From the NCBI GenBank assembly GCA_032358255.1, contig JAULBX010022186.1:308555-372554 (forward strand): 64,000 nt of DNA. The letters run 5' to 3'. Positions 33,969 to 44,303 of the stretch are shown here, in pieces. Source of the DNA: Heterotrichella gracilis. Taxonomy: Eukaryota; Sar; Xanthophyceae; Tribonematales; Xanthonemataceae. Both the position numbers and the translations under genes were made by a program. The first letter of the stretch is position 1. Every line of letters starts with the position of its first letter. Below the pieces are notes generated by a model. That model saw only the letters and a program-made list of their open reading frames with translations. It was not told the DNA's origin and did not search any database.

Positions 33969-35252
33969 CTAGTTTTTTAAAAACTTAAAAACTGCCTCGT
34001 AATAACTTTTTGCCACTTTTAATACACGTTCGTTTGTTTTAATACCTTTATAATTGCTTTCCATCTTCATCAGCTCCTTACACTCCTTTTCATTGTCCTG
34101 GTAAAGGCTTTCACCATAAACCAACGGCGAATTAATTAAACGGCACAGATTTAAATTTCTCGAAAAAACACCGGGACTTGCTGTAAATAAACAATTATCC
34201 TTTAAATAATTGGCATCAAATTGCGAAGCTATTGGAATATTAAGATTCTTATTAAAATTGCTTACAGCTAAAGAAGCCAATTTTTCGGATTGGTTTAATT
34301 CATCTGTCAATAACAAGCGCAAAAAATGTATCATGTTCTCGGGTTTATCAATATTATCACTCGTAAAAGCCCCGCCAATAAAGGCCATGGTAAAATTGCG
34401 GTTACTGGTTTGTTTCCAGGGTTCGTTCTTTTCATCTACATTGTAATGGATGATCAAACTCGCATGAGGATCGAAATCATTCATCAGCTTTGCGCGATGA
34501 TTCAAATCAAAATCTCTGAAAAATTCCCAGAAAAGATCCCTGTCGCTCATTTTCATCAACTTATTATGCTGTGCTTTAGTGTGCACTTTCTTTCTTTGTA
34601 AGCTATCCAAAACTCTCTTTTTGTGCTTTTCTATCCACTGTGTGTAAGTGAGATTAAACGAATTAAAATTACTTTGCGAACGGGTAATTAAAACCTTTGC
34701 ACCCTGCTCTTCCAGCATTTTTTGTACTAATTGTGCAGTATTAAACGTAAGTACGCTTTCAAACAATTTAATTGTATCCAAAGGGTGATTGATACTGTCT
34801 TGTACAAAATACAGGAATTTTTGTTCTATTTGGGCATCAGTCAAATTAGTACCTGTGTGACCAGGATCAATCGCGACACGGTAACCGCTAAGAGGCAGCG
34901 CATTATCTTTCTTTGCAATGATCCTTTTATCGACGATCTTTTTAGAGATACTGTCTCTTTGCGTTGAAGAGAACCTTTTTATTCCCTTAAATTTTATAAA
35001 TTTTTCCTGTGATAGAAATGTGTTATTAATAAAATATTTGGCAACTATGTCAATTTCATTTTCATTAAAAGCAAAGATCTTTTTGCCTTTATTATCTAAA
35101 ATAAAAATTACTTCTTTCTGAAATTCGATGCGGTTATTTAAAGAACCTTTAAAATTTAGGTAATTATCAAACCGGTACTTACAACGTTGCACCGGCGTTT
35201 GCGCTGAAGCAAAACTCGCAATAAAAACCAAAATAAAAAGTAGTCGCTTCAT
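33969..35252 (-). CDS. N-acetylmuramoyl-L-alanine amidase
   Basis: The 427-residue protein has a signal peptide (MKRLLFILVFIASFASAQ). The amidase_3 zinc motifs are visible: YRVAIDPGHTG (first histidine), LFESVLTFNTAQ (glutamate), ASLIIHYNVDE (second histidine), and near the end SPLVYGESLYQDNEKE with the catalytic glutamate. It cleaves the peptide-glycan link of peptidoglycan. The inserted helical part between the zinc ligands (residues 190-280) is longer than in the standard family. Start 24 bases downstream of the ORF's first ATG gives the signal peptide. Confidence 0.85.
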   Translation of the reverse strand: MKRLLFILVFIASFASAQTPVQRCKYRFDNYLNFKGSLNNRIEFQKEVIFILDNKGKKIFAFNENEIDIVAKYFINNTFLSQEKFIKFKGIKRFSSTQRDSISKKIVDKRIIAKKDNALPLSGYRVAIDPGHTGTNLTDAQIEQKFLYFVQDSINHPLDTIKLFESVLTFNTAQLVQKMLEEQGAKVLITRSQSNFNSFNLTYTQWIEKHKKRVLDSLQRKKVHTKAQHNKLMKMSDRDLFWEFFRDFDLNHRAKLMNDFDPHASLIIHYNVDEKNEPWKQTSNRNFTMAFIGGAFTSDNIDKPENMIHFLRLLLTDELNQSEKLASLAVSNFNKNLNIPIASQFDANYLKDNCLFTASPGVFSRNLNLCRLINSPLVYGESLYQDNEKECKELMKMESNYKGIKTNERVLKVAKSYYEAVFKFLKN

Positions 35253-35317
35253 GTTTATAAAATTAAAATTATTCACTCAAAAATTATTTGTACTTTCAAA
35301 TTGTTATCAAAACCGCT

Positions 35318-35728
35318 ATGTTAACTGAAGAACAGGTAAATACTATACTTACAAAGGAGATCAGCTTTAAGACTTCCCGCTCTGGTGGTAAAGGCGGACA
35401 GAACGTTAATAAAGTTGAAACAAAGGTAGAGCTCGAATTTAATGTGCAAAGTTCTGCTGCTTTAAAACCCGAACAAAAAAAAACAATCTTTAAAAAATAC
35501 CCCGACTTTATTGAAGGAACACTCATAAAAGTGCTTGGAAATAGTGACCGCTCGCAATTGGGGAATAAAGAAGTGGCTTCAAAAAAACTGATCATTCTAT
35601 TAAACAAGCTTTTAAAACCGGTTAAAAAACGTTTGGCCACAAAACCAACTAAAGGATCTGTTAAAAGAAAAATTGAAAGTAAAAAACATAAAAGCGAACA
35701 AAAACAATTAAGGAAAAAGATAATCTGA
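35318..35728 (+). CDS. arfB: Alternative ribosome-rescue factor ArfB (peptidyl-tRNA hydrolase)
   Basis: The 136-residue protein has the class I release-factor core with the GGQ motif (RSGGKGGQNVNKVETKVEL) and a basic, lysine-rich C-terminal tail (KSKKHKSEQKQLRKK-like) that in ArfB enters the mRNA channel of stalled ribosomes. It releases peptides from non-stop ribosomes. The ATG at 35318 is chosen over an earlier one at 35288 because it gives the usual N-terminus. The next gene starts one base after its stop. Confidence 0.93.
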   Translation: MLTEEQVNTILTKEISFKTSRSGGKGGQNVNKVETKVELEFNVQSSAALKPEQKKTIFKKYPDFIEGTLIKVLGNSDRSQLGNKEVASKKLIILLNKLLKPVKKRLATKPTKGSVKRKIESKKHKSEQKQLRKKII

Positions 35729-35729
35729 T

Positions 35730-37136
35730 TTGTTATTTAACTCACTCATATTTACAATTTTTCTACCCATAGTTTTTATTCTTTACTGGATAACACCGCC
35801 AAAATACCGCAATTACTTTTTGTTACTGGCTTCTTATTATTTCTATTACAGTTATGATCCCTGGTTCTTATTACTGTTAATTGGTACTTCAGGCTTAGAT
35901 TATCTTTTGGCAAGAATGATCTCTTCTACAGAGAGCAAAAAAAGAAAGAAATTGTTTTTGGTCCTAAGCCTTGCAAGCAACCTGGGTGTATTATTTATTT
36001 TTAAATACTTTGTTTTCTTTTACAATTCTTCAGTAGAGATCTTCGATCTTAATTCTAAGATCTTAAATAACTTTATAATTCCCGCCGGTCTGTCTTTTTA
36101 TACGTTTCAATCATTAAGCTACACCATTGATGTTTACAGAGGAAAATACAAGGCTGACGATAAATTCTCTGATTTTTTGTTATTCGTTTCTTTTTTTCCG
36201 CATATGGTAGCCGGACCAATAGTACGATATAACGATCTAATGCCACAGTTTAAGATCATCACTTATTTTAAGAATATCAACTGGTCTTCTTTTGCAACGC
36301 TTGTTATTTGGGGATATTTTAAAAAACTGGTAATAGCCGATAATTTAAATTTAATTGTTACGCCTGTTTTTAATGATGTAACAGCGTTTAGCAGTTTAGA
36401 ATTGCTGCTCGCCGGTTTTTTATTTGTCATACAGGTGTATTGCGATTTTAGCGGCTATAGCGATATTGCTACAGGGGTAGCCAAATTATTCAATATTAAT
36501 TTAACTTTGAACTGGCGAAGACCCTTGTTCTCAAGATCTTTGCACGAATTCTGGAAACGCAACCACATTAGCATCACTACCTGGTTTAGAGATTATTTAT
36601 ACATTGGTTTAGGTGGAAGCCGCGTAAATTATAACCGCTGGTTACTGAATATATTTTTAGTATTTGTAATAAGTGGATTTTGGCACGGTGCCAATTTTAC
36701 ATTTGTAATTTGGGGAACGTTGCACGGACTTTTTTACATTTTAGAGGTCTTGCTCATGAAAAAATTTCCAAATGTAAAAGTACCAGTATTTCTGGGAAGG
36801 CTATATTTGCTGGGTTTCCACACAATCACACTCATTGCTTTCAGAACGAATAACGTTACCGATCTAAATTACATCTATAAACAAATTTTCTCAATTGGTA
36901 ATTGGAATTGTTCGTTAAACACATTATTAAATTATCAGGATAGGCTATATTTTTTAATCCTATTTATTGCAATATTTATTTTATTCTTAAAAGAATTGAA
37001 TGAAGAGTATGCCATCATTAATAAATATAAAAATGCATACACATTCTTAAAACCCCTGGTGTACATAGGTTTTGTTGTACTCCTATTTATTTTAGGAAAT
37101 TTCTCGGCTAACACTTTTATTTATTTCCAGTTTTGA
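35730..37136 (+). CDS. MBOAT family membrane O-acyltransferase
   Basis: A 468-residue protein starting with TTG, one base after the arfB stop. It has about ten membrane segments, the MBOAT start LFNSLIFTIFLPIVFILYW, IIPAGLSFYTFQSLSYTIDVYRGK, DFLLFVSFFPHMVAGPI and the catalytic FWHGANFTFVIWGTLHG (active histidine). Such AlgI-like enzymes acylate extracellular polysaccharides. The following gene overlaps it by four bases and is probably the partner esterase-fold protein, as in AlgI/AlgJ pairs. Confidence 0.93.
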   Translation: MLFNSLIFTIFLPIVFILYWITPPKYRNYFLLLASYYFYYSYDPWFLLLLIGTSGLDYLLARMISSTESKKRKKLFLVLSLASNLGVLFIFKYFVFFYNSSVEIFDLNSKILNNFIIPAGLSFYTFQSLSYTIDVYRGKYKADDKFSDFLLFVSFFPHMVAGPIVRYNDLMPQFKIITYFKNINWSSFATLVIWGYFKKLVIADNLNLIVTPVFNDVTAFSSLELLLAGFLFVIQVYCDFSGYSDIATGVAKLFNINLTLNWRRPLFSRSLHEFWKRNHISITTWFRDYLYIGLGGSRVNYNRWLLNIFLVFVISGFWHGANFTFVIWGTLHGLFYILEVLLMKKFPNVKVPVFLGRLYLLGFHTITLIAFRTNNVTDLNYIYKQIFSIGNWNCSLNTLLNYQDRLYFLILFIAIFILFLKELNEEYAIINKYKNAYTFLKPLVYIGFVVLLFILGNFSANTFIYFQF

Positions 37137-38077
37137 CAAAAAAAATAATTACATATTTTTTAATTGTCACTGCCCTGCTCTATGGCTTAAGATACTTGCA
37201 TTACAAAGGTTTGCTTAAACAAACAGCCGGTTATTATGATAAGTACAATACCGCCTTTTTAAAGAAAAACGATTTTAATTTGTTATTCCTTGGCTCATCG
37301 CGTGCTGAAATGCATTATGACACAAGATTGTTCGACAGTTTAACAACTTTAAATTCCTTTAATTTAAGTCTGGCTGGTGCCAATCCACAAATAGCTTTTG
37401 CGGCACTTAAAACTTATTTGCAAAAAAGTAAAGCGCCAAAATACCTTATCTACGAAGTAGATTATCACTATTTAAAATACAAAAGCGAGCAAGTAAAGGA
37501 GTTCAATAATTACTTTCCTTATTTATCTGAACCTGAGCTAAGAACACAGTTCAGCAAAATAGACCCGCGCATGACTCATTTTTATTATAACCCTTACTAT
37601 TCTTTTCCTTATACCGGTTTTAAGAATTTAAGTACAAGTCTTCACGGTTGGCTAAATATTCCAAACCAAATAGATAGTTTATACTATAAAGGTTATTTTA
37701 AAGAATCCTTAAGGCCAAGTCTTTTATTTAATCATATTACGCCGTACTACACTTTTTTTAATGTTAGCGACCGCAATTATTTGGATTCGATAATTACTAT
37801 TTGCAAGCAACGCAATACTCAAATAACCCTTGTAAGTTCGCCAATTTTTGCGGGCGGGAAGGTTGACCTGAAAAATAAGGGCCAGATCATTAAGCAACTC
37901 CAAAACATTGCAAAAAGAAATAATATTCATTATTACGATCTCTCGTCCCTACCCTTTTGTAAAGAGCGAAATCTGTTCGTTGACCATTACCATTTGAACC
38001 ATTTTGGAGCAACGAAATTCACCACTCATTTTTGTTCATTATTCAACAATAAAATCGCCACTATTTCGTTAAAATAG
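37133..38077 (+). CDS. Membrane-anchored SGNH-like partner of MBOAT (AlgJ-like)
   Basis: The 314-residue protein begins with one membrane segment (IITYFLIVTALLYGL). LFLGSSRAEMHYD around residue 52 looks like the GDS-type block with serine, and VDHYHLNHFGATKF near the end is the DxxH-like block. AlgJ-type proteins pass acyl groups to the sugar outside the cell. The TTG start overlaps the MBOAT stop by four bases. I read the family from position and weak motifs; a search would settle it. Confidence 0.6.
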   Translation: MTKKIITYFLIVTALLYGLRYLHYKGLLKQTAGYYDKYNTAFLKKNDFNLLFLGSSRAEMHYDTRLFDSLTTLNSFNLSLAGANPQIAFAALKTYLQKSKAPKYLIYEVDYHYLKYKSEQVKEFNNYFPYLSEPELRTQFSKIDPRMTHFYYNPYYSFPYTGFKNLSTSLHGWLNIPNQIDSLYYKGYFKESLRPSLLFNHITPYYTFFNVSDRNYLDSIITICKQRNTQITLVSSPIFAGGKVDLKNKGQIIKQLQNIAKRNNIHYYDLSSLPFCKERNLFVDHYHLNHFGATKFTTHFCSLFNNKIATISLK

Positions 38078-38118
38078 AGTAGAATTTCATTTTTTTAGCT
38101 TAATTTTAGTAATTGGAT

Positions 38119-39201
38119 ATGCAAAAGTCTTTTATTCTCTTCTTAGTAGTGTTTTCGATGGCTGCACAAGCCCAATTTCGTAAATACAGTAACGAATTCT
38201 TAAACATTGGTGTTGGTGCCCGCGCCTTAGGTATGGGTAATGCCAATATTACCAGTGTGGAGGGCGTTAATTCAGGCTACTGGAATCCTGCAGGATTATT
38301 AAAGCAAAAATCTGACATTGAGGTAAGTTTAATGCATGCCGAGTACTTTGCTGGTATTGCTAAATACGATTACATAGGCGTTTCTAAAAGAATTGATAGT
38401 AACAGCGTTGCCGGTATCTCTATTTTACGTTTCGGGGTTGATAATATCCCAAACACATTAGATCTTGTAGATGCCAATGGTAATGTAGATTACAACCGTA
38501 TAACCACTTTTAATGCTGTAGATTTTGCAGCTTTATTGAGTTATGCGCGTAACATTCCGCAATTAAAGGGTGTTGAAGTAGGCGGTAATTTTAAGATCAT
38601 TCGCCGTAAGCTTGGCCAATTTGGTGGTGCCTGGGGTTTTGGTTTAGATGCAGGTGCTAAATACAATTACAAGAACTGGAAATTTGCCGCCATGGCAAGA
38701 GATGTTACAGGAACTTTTAACGCCTGGAGTTATAATTTAAGCGATAAGGATATTGCTACTTTTCAGCAAACCGGTAATGAAATTCCATCATCTTCAATCG
38801 AAGTAACTGCTCCAAAATTAATATTAGGAACAGCGCGCAGCTTTTCATTCTGGAAAGACAGGATCTCTGTATTAGGAGAACTAAATTTAATAAACTCGTT
38901 TGACGGAAAAAGAAATACAGTAGTAAAAACAGATCTTTGGAGCATGGAACCGGCTCTAGGAACTGAAGTTGGTTACAAAGGTTTTGTTTATTTAAGAGGC
39001 GGCATTGGCAATATTCAAAAACAATTAAGTGATGATGCAACAAAATACATTACCACATTTCAACCCAACTTTGGTGTGGGCGTTAAGTACAAGATCTTTA
39101 CTTTAGATTATGCTTTGACCGATATTGGCGACAGGTCTATTGCTTTATATTCAAATATTTTTTCATTAAAAATCGATATCAATAAAAAAATGAACAAGTG
39201 A
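38119..39201 (+). CDS. PorV/PorQ-family outer-membrane protein
   Basis: The 360-residue protein has a signal peptide (MQKSFILFLVVFSMAAQAQ), then KYSNEFLNIGVGARALGMGNANITSVEGVNSGYWNPAG, the clear N-terminal fingerprint of the PorV/PorQ family of barrels (the FadL-like type). PorV carries secreted proteins to the T9SS attachment complex; PorQ is involved as well. The gene's stop overlaps the GTG of the C25 protein, so the two are coupled. A TTG six bases earlier is the other possible start. Confidence 0.85.
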   Translation: MQKSFILFLVVFSMAAQAQFRKYSNEFLNIGVGARALGMGNANITSVEGVNSGYWNPAGLLKQKSDIEVSLMHAEYFAGIAKYDYIGVSKRIDSNSVAGISILRFGVDNIPNTLDLVDANGNVDYNRITTFNAVDFAALLSYARNIPQLKGVEVGGNFKIIRRKLGQFGGAWGFGLDAGAKYNYKNWKFAAMARDVTGTFNAWSYNLSDKDIATFQQTGNEIPSSSIEVTAPKLILGTARSFSFWKDRISVLGELNLINSFDGKRNTVVKTDLWSMEPALGTEVGYKGFVYLRGGIGNIQKQLSDDATKYITTFQPNFGVGVKYKIFTLDYALTDIGDRSIALYSNIFSLKIDINKKMNK

Positions 39202-42200
39202 GAAAACTACTCGCAATAAGCATATTTTGTTTTGTTGCATTTACCATTAAAGCCCAAAATTATGGTAATGAGTGGATAAATTATTCTCAACAGTATTTTA
39301 AATTCCCAATTGCCAAAGAAGGAATATACAGAATTGACTCTCTTACGCTTTCTACAAGATTTAATCTAAGCACGCTTAATCCAAAGAACCTTCAGTTATT
39401 TATTAAAGGAAAAGAAAAACATCTTTTTATTAATGGCGAAGCTGATAATAAAATAAACATTGGCGATTATGTTGAGTTCTATGCAAGCCCAAATATGGGT
39501 GATGTAGACTCGTTACTTTACAGAGGCATTAATTACCTTCCCAATCCATATGCGCCAATTTTTAATGACACCCTTTACGGTTTTATTACTGTAAATAACC
39601 TTACCAATAACAAACGTTATGTTGTTGAAGGAGACACAACGGCCGCCAGTTATCCCCTAGGTAATTATTTCTATTCCGAAAAAATATTTACCGGTAATTC
39701 TGTTTATAATTCAGTTGCAGAATACAATTCAGGTGCAAGCGACCCTTTGTATACACAGGCTGAAGGTAAAGGCCTATCCTTTGCTAAAGGAAATACAGTT
39801 ACAACCGCTTTTTCAAATTTAAATACCTACACGGCCAGTAGCCTGCCGGTTTTTGTTTCAATAAATTTTTCGGGGCTAAGTGTTGATCTCACCTTTTATA
39901 AAGATCATCAGGTAAAAACGTTTTATTCCGATCAAAATAATAACAGTGTGCAACTGGCGGATACAGTTTTTACAGGTTATTTGCCAATACGGCAAACCTT
40001 TACATTGAATTCACAGAACACAAATAATGCAACGAACATTTCCTTAACTTCTGTAGCTGTGCCATCGCTGGCATCTATTAACAATAATACGATGTTACAC
40101 TACATCAATTTTTTTCATCCACAGATCCCCGATTTAGGTAACAAATCGTTCTATAGGTTGTTTGTAGATGATCATGCTTCTTTTCCAAAAACATTTTTTA
40201 ATTTCTCGAATTTCAATTTAGCTGCATCAACCAGTGTTTTATTATACGACATTACCAACAATAAAAAGATCACCACAAAACTCACAGTTACGCCTCAGGT
40301 TAGAGCGGTGATACCAAACGGCACAGGTCGTAAATTATGTATCATGGCGGCAGAGTCTCAAACTATTGCCGTTACTGCCTTAACACCGGTAAATCAAACC
40401 GGTACATTCACTAATTTCAAAACTTCACCATCGGCTAATCCATTTGTTATTATTTATCATAACAGTTTGCAGTCTGGTGCAACAGCATATAAAAATTACC
40501 GTCAAACAATTGCCGGAGGCTCATACAATGTAATTTCGGTAGACGTTAGTGCTTTATACGAGCAATTTTGTTATGGTGTAAACAAGCATCCGTTAGCGAT
40601 TAAGAACTTTTGTAAATTTTTGAAAGATAGTTTAACAACTGTACCAAAATACGTTTTTCTTATAGGAAAGGCTGTTGGTTGCGATGCCCTAGGCGCCAGT
40701 TCTCAATCGTTGAACCTGGTACCAACAATGGGTATTCCAAGCTGTGATAACCTTTTAACCTCTGTTTTAACAGCCACCAACCCAAATTTATTTGCACCAG
40801 AAATTCCTATTGGTAGGATTGCCGCTTTATCAAATACAGATGTGAATATCTACCTTGCCAAAGTACAACAACATGAAAGTACAGCACCCGCCGACTGGAA
40901 AAAACGCGTCTTGCATTTTGTTGGGGGCGATGAAATAACGCTCGCCAACCTGTTGTCTTCTTACATGGCAAGTTACGAGCAAATAGTTAAAGACACACTT
41001 TTCGGCGCAGAGGTGTTTACCTTCAAAAAAAACACAACCGCGCCAATTCAAACAGCTATAAGTGATAGCATAAAGGGTATAATAAGTAATGGTGCTGCGC
41101 TTATAAATTTCTTCGGGCATGGTTCAGAACAGGGATTTGACCAGGCAATTGATGATCCTGAACTTTATAATAATACCGGTAAATATCCTTTTGTAATTGC
41201 TAACTCTTGCTATTCGGGCAATATTCATATTCCGGGAAGGATCTCAGTTAGCGAAAAATTTGTCTTTTCAAACCAAAAAGGAAGCATAGGTTTTTTAGCG
41301 GCAACGTCTTTAGGCTTTGTACATGCTTTAAACACATATGATAATTGGCTTTACCAGGCGCTTTCAAAAACACATTACAATCAGGGTATTGGCGACATTG
41401 TAAAAGAAGCGGCCATTAAAAACGCGCTATCATTTGATAAAGTTACTCAATTTACCAGTTTGGATATGACCCTTCATGGCGATCCGTCATTAAAAATATC
41501 CGTTGGTGCTCTGCCAGACTATCAAATTAAAAACAGTGATGTAGCATTTAATATAAAAAAATATACCGATTCTTTAGGTTTGGTGATCAAAATGAAAAAT
41601 TTAGGAAAAGCTGTAAGTGATTCCATTTTCGTTAAGGTAGAGCGTTATTTCCCTAATGGTGATTCGAGCATTATCTTTAAAAGAAAGCTGGCTCCTTTCT
41701 TTAAAGATAGTTTGGTGTTTTTTACACAAATAGATTTTAACCGTGGCATTGGTTTAAATAAATTTAAAGTTAAACTGGATGAATTTAATGAGATCAGCGA
41801 AAGTATAGAAACAAATAACAACACGTTAGGCAGCGTTGATATTTTTATACCCGGGGGTGATGTGGTTCCGGTTTATCCTTACAAATACGCGATAGTACCA
41901 AAAACAAATACCATTACCTTAAAAGCCTCTACAACCGATCCTTTTGCACCGGCTGCTACCTACCGTTTTCAATTAGATACCTGCGATAAATTTTTAAGCC
42001 CTATTCAATCTACTTTAATAACCAGTAGCGGTGGTGTTTTAGAATGGAATGTTAATTTACCTTTTGCTGATAGTACTGTTTATTTTTGGCGTGTGAGCAG
42101 AGATAGTACCATGCCTACAACACCATTTATCTGGCGCGAAAGTTCTTTCCAAACCATTGGTACAAAACGCGGTTGGGCTCAGGCGCATTTTCATCAATTT

Positions 42201-44216
42201 AAAAATGATAACTATAAATTTGTAAACTATAAAAAAGCGTTACGACGATTTATTTTTGAAAATAACAAACAAAGTATCTCTTGCAGAAATGCAATTTATC
42301 CAGCAATTTTTTCGACTAACATTAATTTCTTTTTTAATAACATAACTCTCTCTAGTTGGGGCTGTGCGCCTGACGGCTGGAATTTTGCTGTGTTTGATTC
42401 AATTAGCGGCCAACCGGATGATGTAGTAAGCGTTAACTGGCCCGCTGCCGGTCCGGGAACCTATAGTAACTGTGTTTGTGTGCCAAATCAAGTATTGCAT
42501 GTATATTCTTTTGGCGCCGCCAATTACTGCGGCTTTGGTAATTTTCAGACTACTATGCAAAACTTTCTAAATGCCATTCCGGCAAATAACTATGTTCTTG
42601 CCTACACCATGGGTGCTCAAAATCCTACCTACGCAGAAATAACAACATACAACAATTCGCTTTATAATGCATTCGAAAGTATTGGCGCTGTTTCAATAAG
42701 AACAACGGCTGACACTGTGCCGTATATTTTATTTGGAAAGAAGGGAATGGTTGCAGGGCAGGGACACGAAGTGAAAGGAACCAACAAACAATCTATTATT
42801 ACTTTAAACGATAGTATTAAAACAAGGTGGAGCAATGGTTATGTAGCGTCTGAGATCATTGGTCCATCATACAAATGGAATAGCTTACACTGGCGCGTAA
42901 AAAGCCTTGATGCATTGGCAGGTGATACAACTGTTTTAAAATTAGTAGGTATACGGAATAATGGACAAATAGATACACTGCAAACTTTTGTACAAGACAG
43001 TACAGATATTTTAGCACTTTATAATTACGCTGACGCAGCAGTACATCCTTATTTAAAACTGGTGGCATTTATGAAGGATAATGTGAACACAACATCACCA
43101 CAATTAAAAAAATGGCAGGTAATTTATGATGAGGCACCTGAGTGCGCTATCAATCCATTAAAAGGATTTCAAAGTATAAACGATACATTACAGGAAGGTG
43201 ATGAAGTAACTTTTAAATTCCCTATAGAGAATATTGGTGTTAAAAATTTTACCGATAGTTTAGTTGTTACCTATTGGATAGAAGATAATAACCGTAATCA
43301 AACACCGCTGCCACAAAAAATGAAATCGAAACCTTTTGTTCCGGGACAAGTATTTATTGATACGGTGAAGGTAAATTCATTTCAATACGTTGGTAATAAT
43401 GCATTATGGATCTACGTAAATCCATTAACGAATTCTAAATATCAAAAAGAGCAAACACAATTTAATAATATTGGACGTTATTCATTTAAGGTTTCTAAAG
43501 ACATTACTAATCCCTTGTTGGATGTGACCTTTGACGGGATACGCATTTTAAACGGAGATATTGTTTCAGCAAAACCATCTATTTTAGTCACACTAAAAGA
43601 TGAAAATAAATTTTTGGCACTAAACGACACTGGATCTTTTGCTGTGTTTATACAAGCTCCAAACCAAAGTTTGCAACAACGTATTTATTTTGCGCAGGGC
43701 TTGCAATTTACTCCTGCCAGTTTGCCTAAGAATAGTTGTAGTATTACCTACAATCCTACTTTTCCGGTTGATGGAAAATATATGCTGATCGTTCAAGCAA
43801 AAGATAGAAGTCGTAATAACTCTGGTTCGCAGGATTATAAGATCCAGTTCGAGATAAATAATAAACCCACCGTTACTAATGTATTGAACTACCCTAACCC
43901 ATTTAGTACAAGTACCAAATTTGTGTTTACACTAACGGGTAGCGAAGTGCCGGAAGTATTTACCATACAAATTATGACCATAACCGGTAAAATTGTACGC
44001 GAGATCCAACGCTCAGAATTAGGCAATGTACATATTGGTAGAAATATTACAGATTACGCATGGGATGGTAAAGACGATTATGGTGATAAGTTGGGTAATG
44101 GCGTTTATTTATACAAAATAGTTACTAAACTCAACGGAAACGATATTGAAAAAGCAGGTAATGCTGCCGATAAATATTTTGTGAAGGATTTTGGGAAGAT
44201 GGTGTTAATGCGCTAG
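39198..44216 (+). CDS. Giant C25 (gingipain-fold) peptidase, PorU2-like
   Basis: A 1672-residue protein with a GTG start that overlaps the PorV/PorQ-like stop, and a signal peptide (LLAISIFCFVAFTIKAQ). The caspase-like C25 domain has the catalytic dyad in LINFFGHGSEQGF (histidine) and VIANSCYSGNIH (cysteine), at about residues 640-680. Long beta-rich domains follow, then a C-terminal FlgD-like or sorting-type domain (NYPNPFSTSTKFVF, GNGVYLYKIV). PorU is the sortase of T9SS at about 1100-1300 residues; this one is longer and carries its own C-terminal domain, like the proteins called PorU2. Confidence 0.8.
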   Translation: MRKLLAISIFCFVAFTIKAQNYGNEWINYSQQYFKFPIAKEGIYRIDSLTLSTRFNLSTLNPKNLQLFIKGKEKHLFINGEADNKINIGDYVEFYASPNMGDVDSLLYRGINYLPNPYAPIFNDTLYGFITVNNLTNNKRYVVEGDTTAASYPLGNYFYSEKIFTGNSVYNSVAEYNSGASDPLYTQAEGKGLSFAKGNTVTTAFSNLNTYTASSLPVFVSINFSGLSVDLTFYKDHQVKTFYSDQNNNSVQLADTVFTGYLPIRQTFTLNSQNTNNATNISLTSVAVPSLASINNNTMLHYINFFHPQIPDLGNKSFYRLFVDDHASFPKTFFNFSNFNLAASTSVLLYDITNNKKITTKLTVTPQVRAVIPNGTGRKLCIMAAESQTIAVTALTPVNQTGTFTNFKTSPSANPFVIIYHNSLQSGATAYKNYRQTIAGGSYNVISVDVSALYEQFCYGVNKHPLAIKNFCKFLKDSLTTVPKYVFLIGKAVGCDALGASSQSLNLVPTMGIPSCDNLLTSVLTATNPNLFAPEIPIGRIAALSNTDVNIYLAKVQQHESTAPADWKKRVLHFVGGDEITLANLLSSYMASYEQIVKDTLFGAEVFTFKKNTTAPIQTAISDSIKGIISNGAALINFFGHGSEQGFDQAIDDPELYNNTGKYPFVIANSCYSGNIHIPGRISVSEKFVFSNQKGSIGFLAATSLGFVHALNTYDNWLYQALSKTHYNQGIGDIVKEAAIKNALSFDKVTQFTSLDMTLHGDPSLKISVGALPDYQIKNSDVAFNIKKYTDSLGLVIKMKNLGKAVSDSIFVKVERYFPNGDSSIIFKRKLAPFFKDSLVFFTQIDFNRGIGLNKFKVKLDEFNEISESIETNNNTLGSVDIFIPGGDVVPVYPYKYAIVPKTNTITLKASTTDPFAPAATYRFQLDTCDKFLSPIQSTLITSSGGVLEWNVNLPFADSTVYFWRVSRDSTMPTTPFIWRESSFQTIGTKRGWAQAHFHQFKNDNYKFVNYKKALRRFIFENNKQSISCRNAIYPAIFSTNINFFFNNITLSSWGCAPDGWNFAVFDSISGQPDDVVSVNWPAAGPGTYSNCVCVPNQVLHVYSFGAANYCGFGNFQTTMQNFLNAIPANNYVLAYTMGAQNPTYAEITTYNNSLYNAFESIGAVSIRTTADTVPYILFGKKGMVAGQGHEVKGTNKQSIITLNDSIKTRWSNGYVASEIIGPSYKWNSLHWRVKSLDALAGDTTVLKLVGIRNNGQIDTLQTFVQDSTDILALYNYADAAVHPYLKLVAFMKDNVNTTSPQLKKWQVIYDEAPECAINPLKGFQSINDTLQEGDEVTFKFPIENIGVKNFTDSLVVTYWIEDNNRNQTPLPQKMKSKPFVPGQVFIDTVKVNSFQYVGNNALWIYVNPLTNSKYQKEQTQFNNIGRYSFKVSKDITNPLLDVTFDGIRILNGDIVSAKPSILVTLKDENKFLALNDTGSFAVFIQAPNQSLQQRIYFAQGLQFTPASLPKNSCSITYNPTFPVDGKYMLIVQAKDRSRNNSGSQDYKIQFEINNKPTVTNVLNYPNPFSTSTKFVFTLTGSEVPEVFTIQIMTITGKIVREIQRSELGNVHIGRNITDYAWDGKDDYGDKLGNGVYLYKIVTKLNGNDIEKAGNAADKYFVKDFGKMVLMR

Positions 44217-44243
44217 AACCTGAAAATAAATTATTAATCTAAC

Positions 44244-44303
44244 TTAAGCAGCCAGTTTTTTGCGCAATTTATATTTGAGAAAAACATAGTTGGCACTTAG
44301 GGC
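44244..44303 (-). pseudogene. Short remnant of an unknown gene's C-terminus
   Basis: On the minus strand an open stretch encodes KALSANYVFLKYKLRKKLAA followed by a stop. It lies in the tail of the larger debris just upstream and looks like the end of a membrane or transposase-type protein. It has no start codon. I list it as a possible second fragment; it could be chance. Confidence 0.25.
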
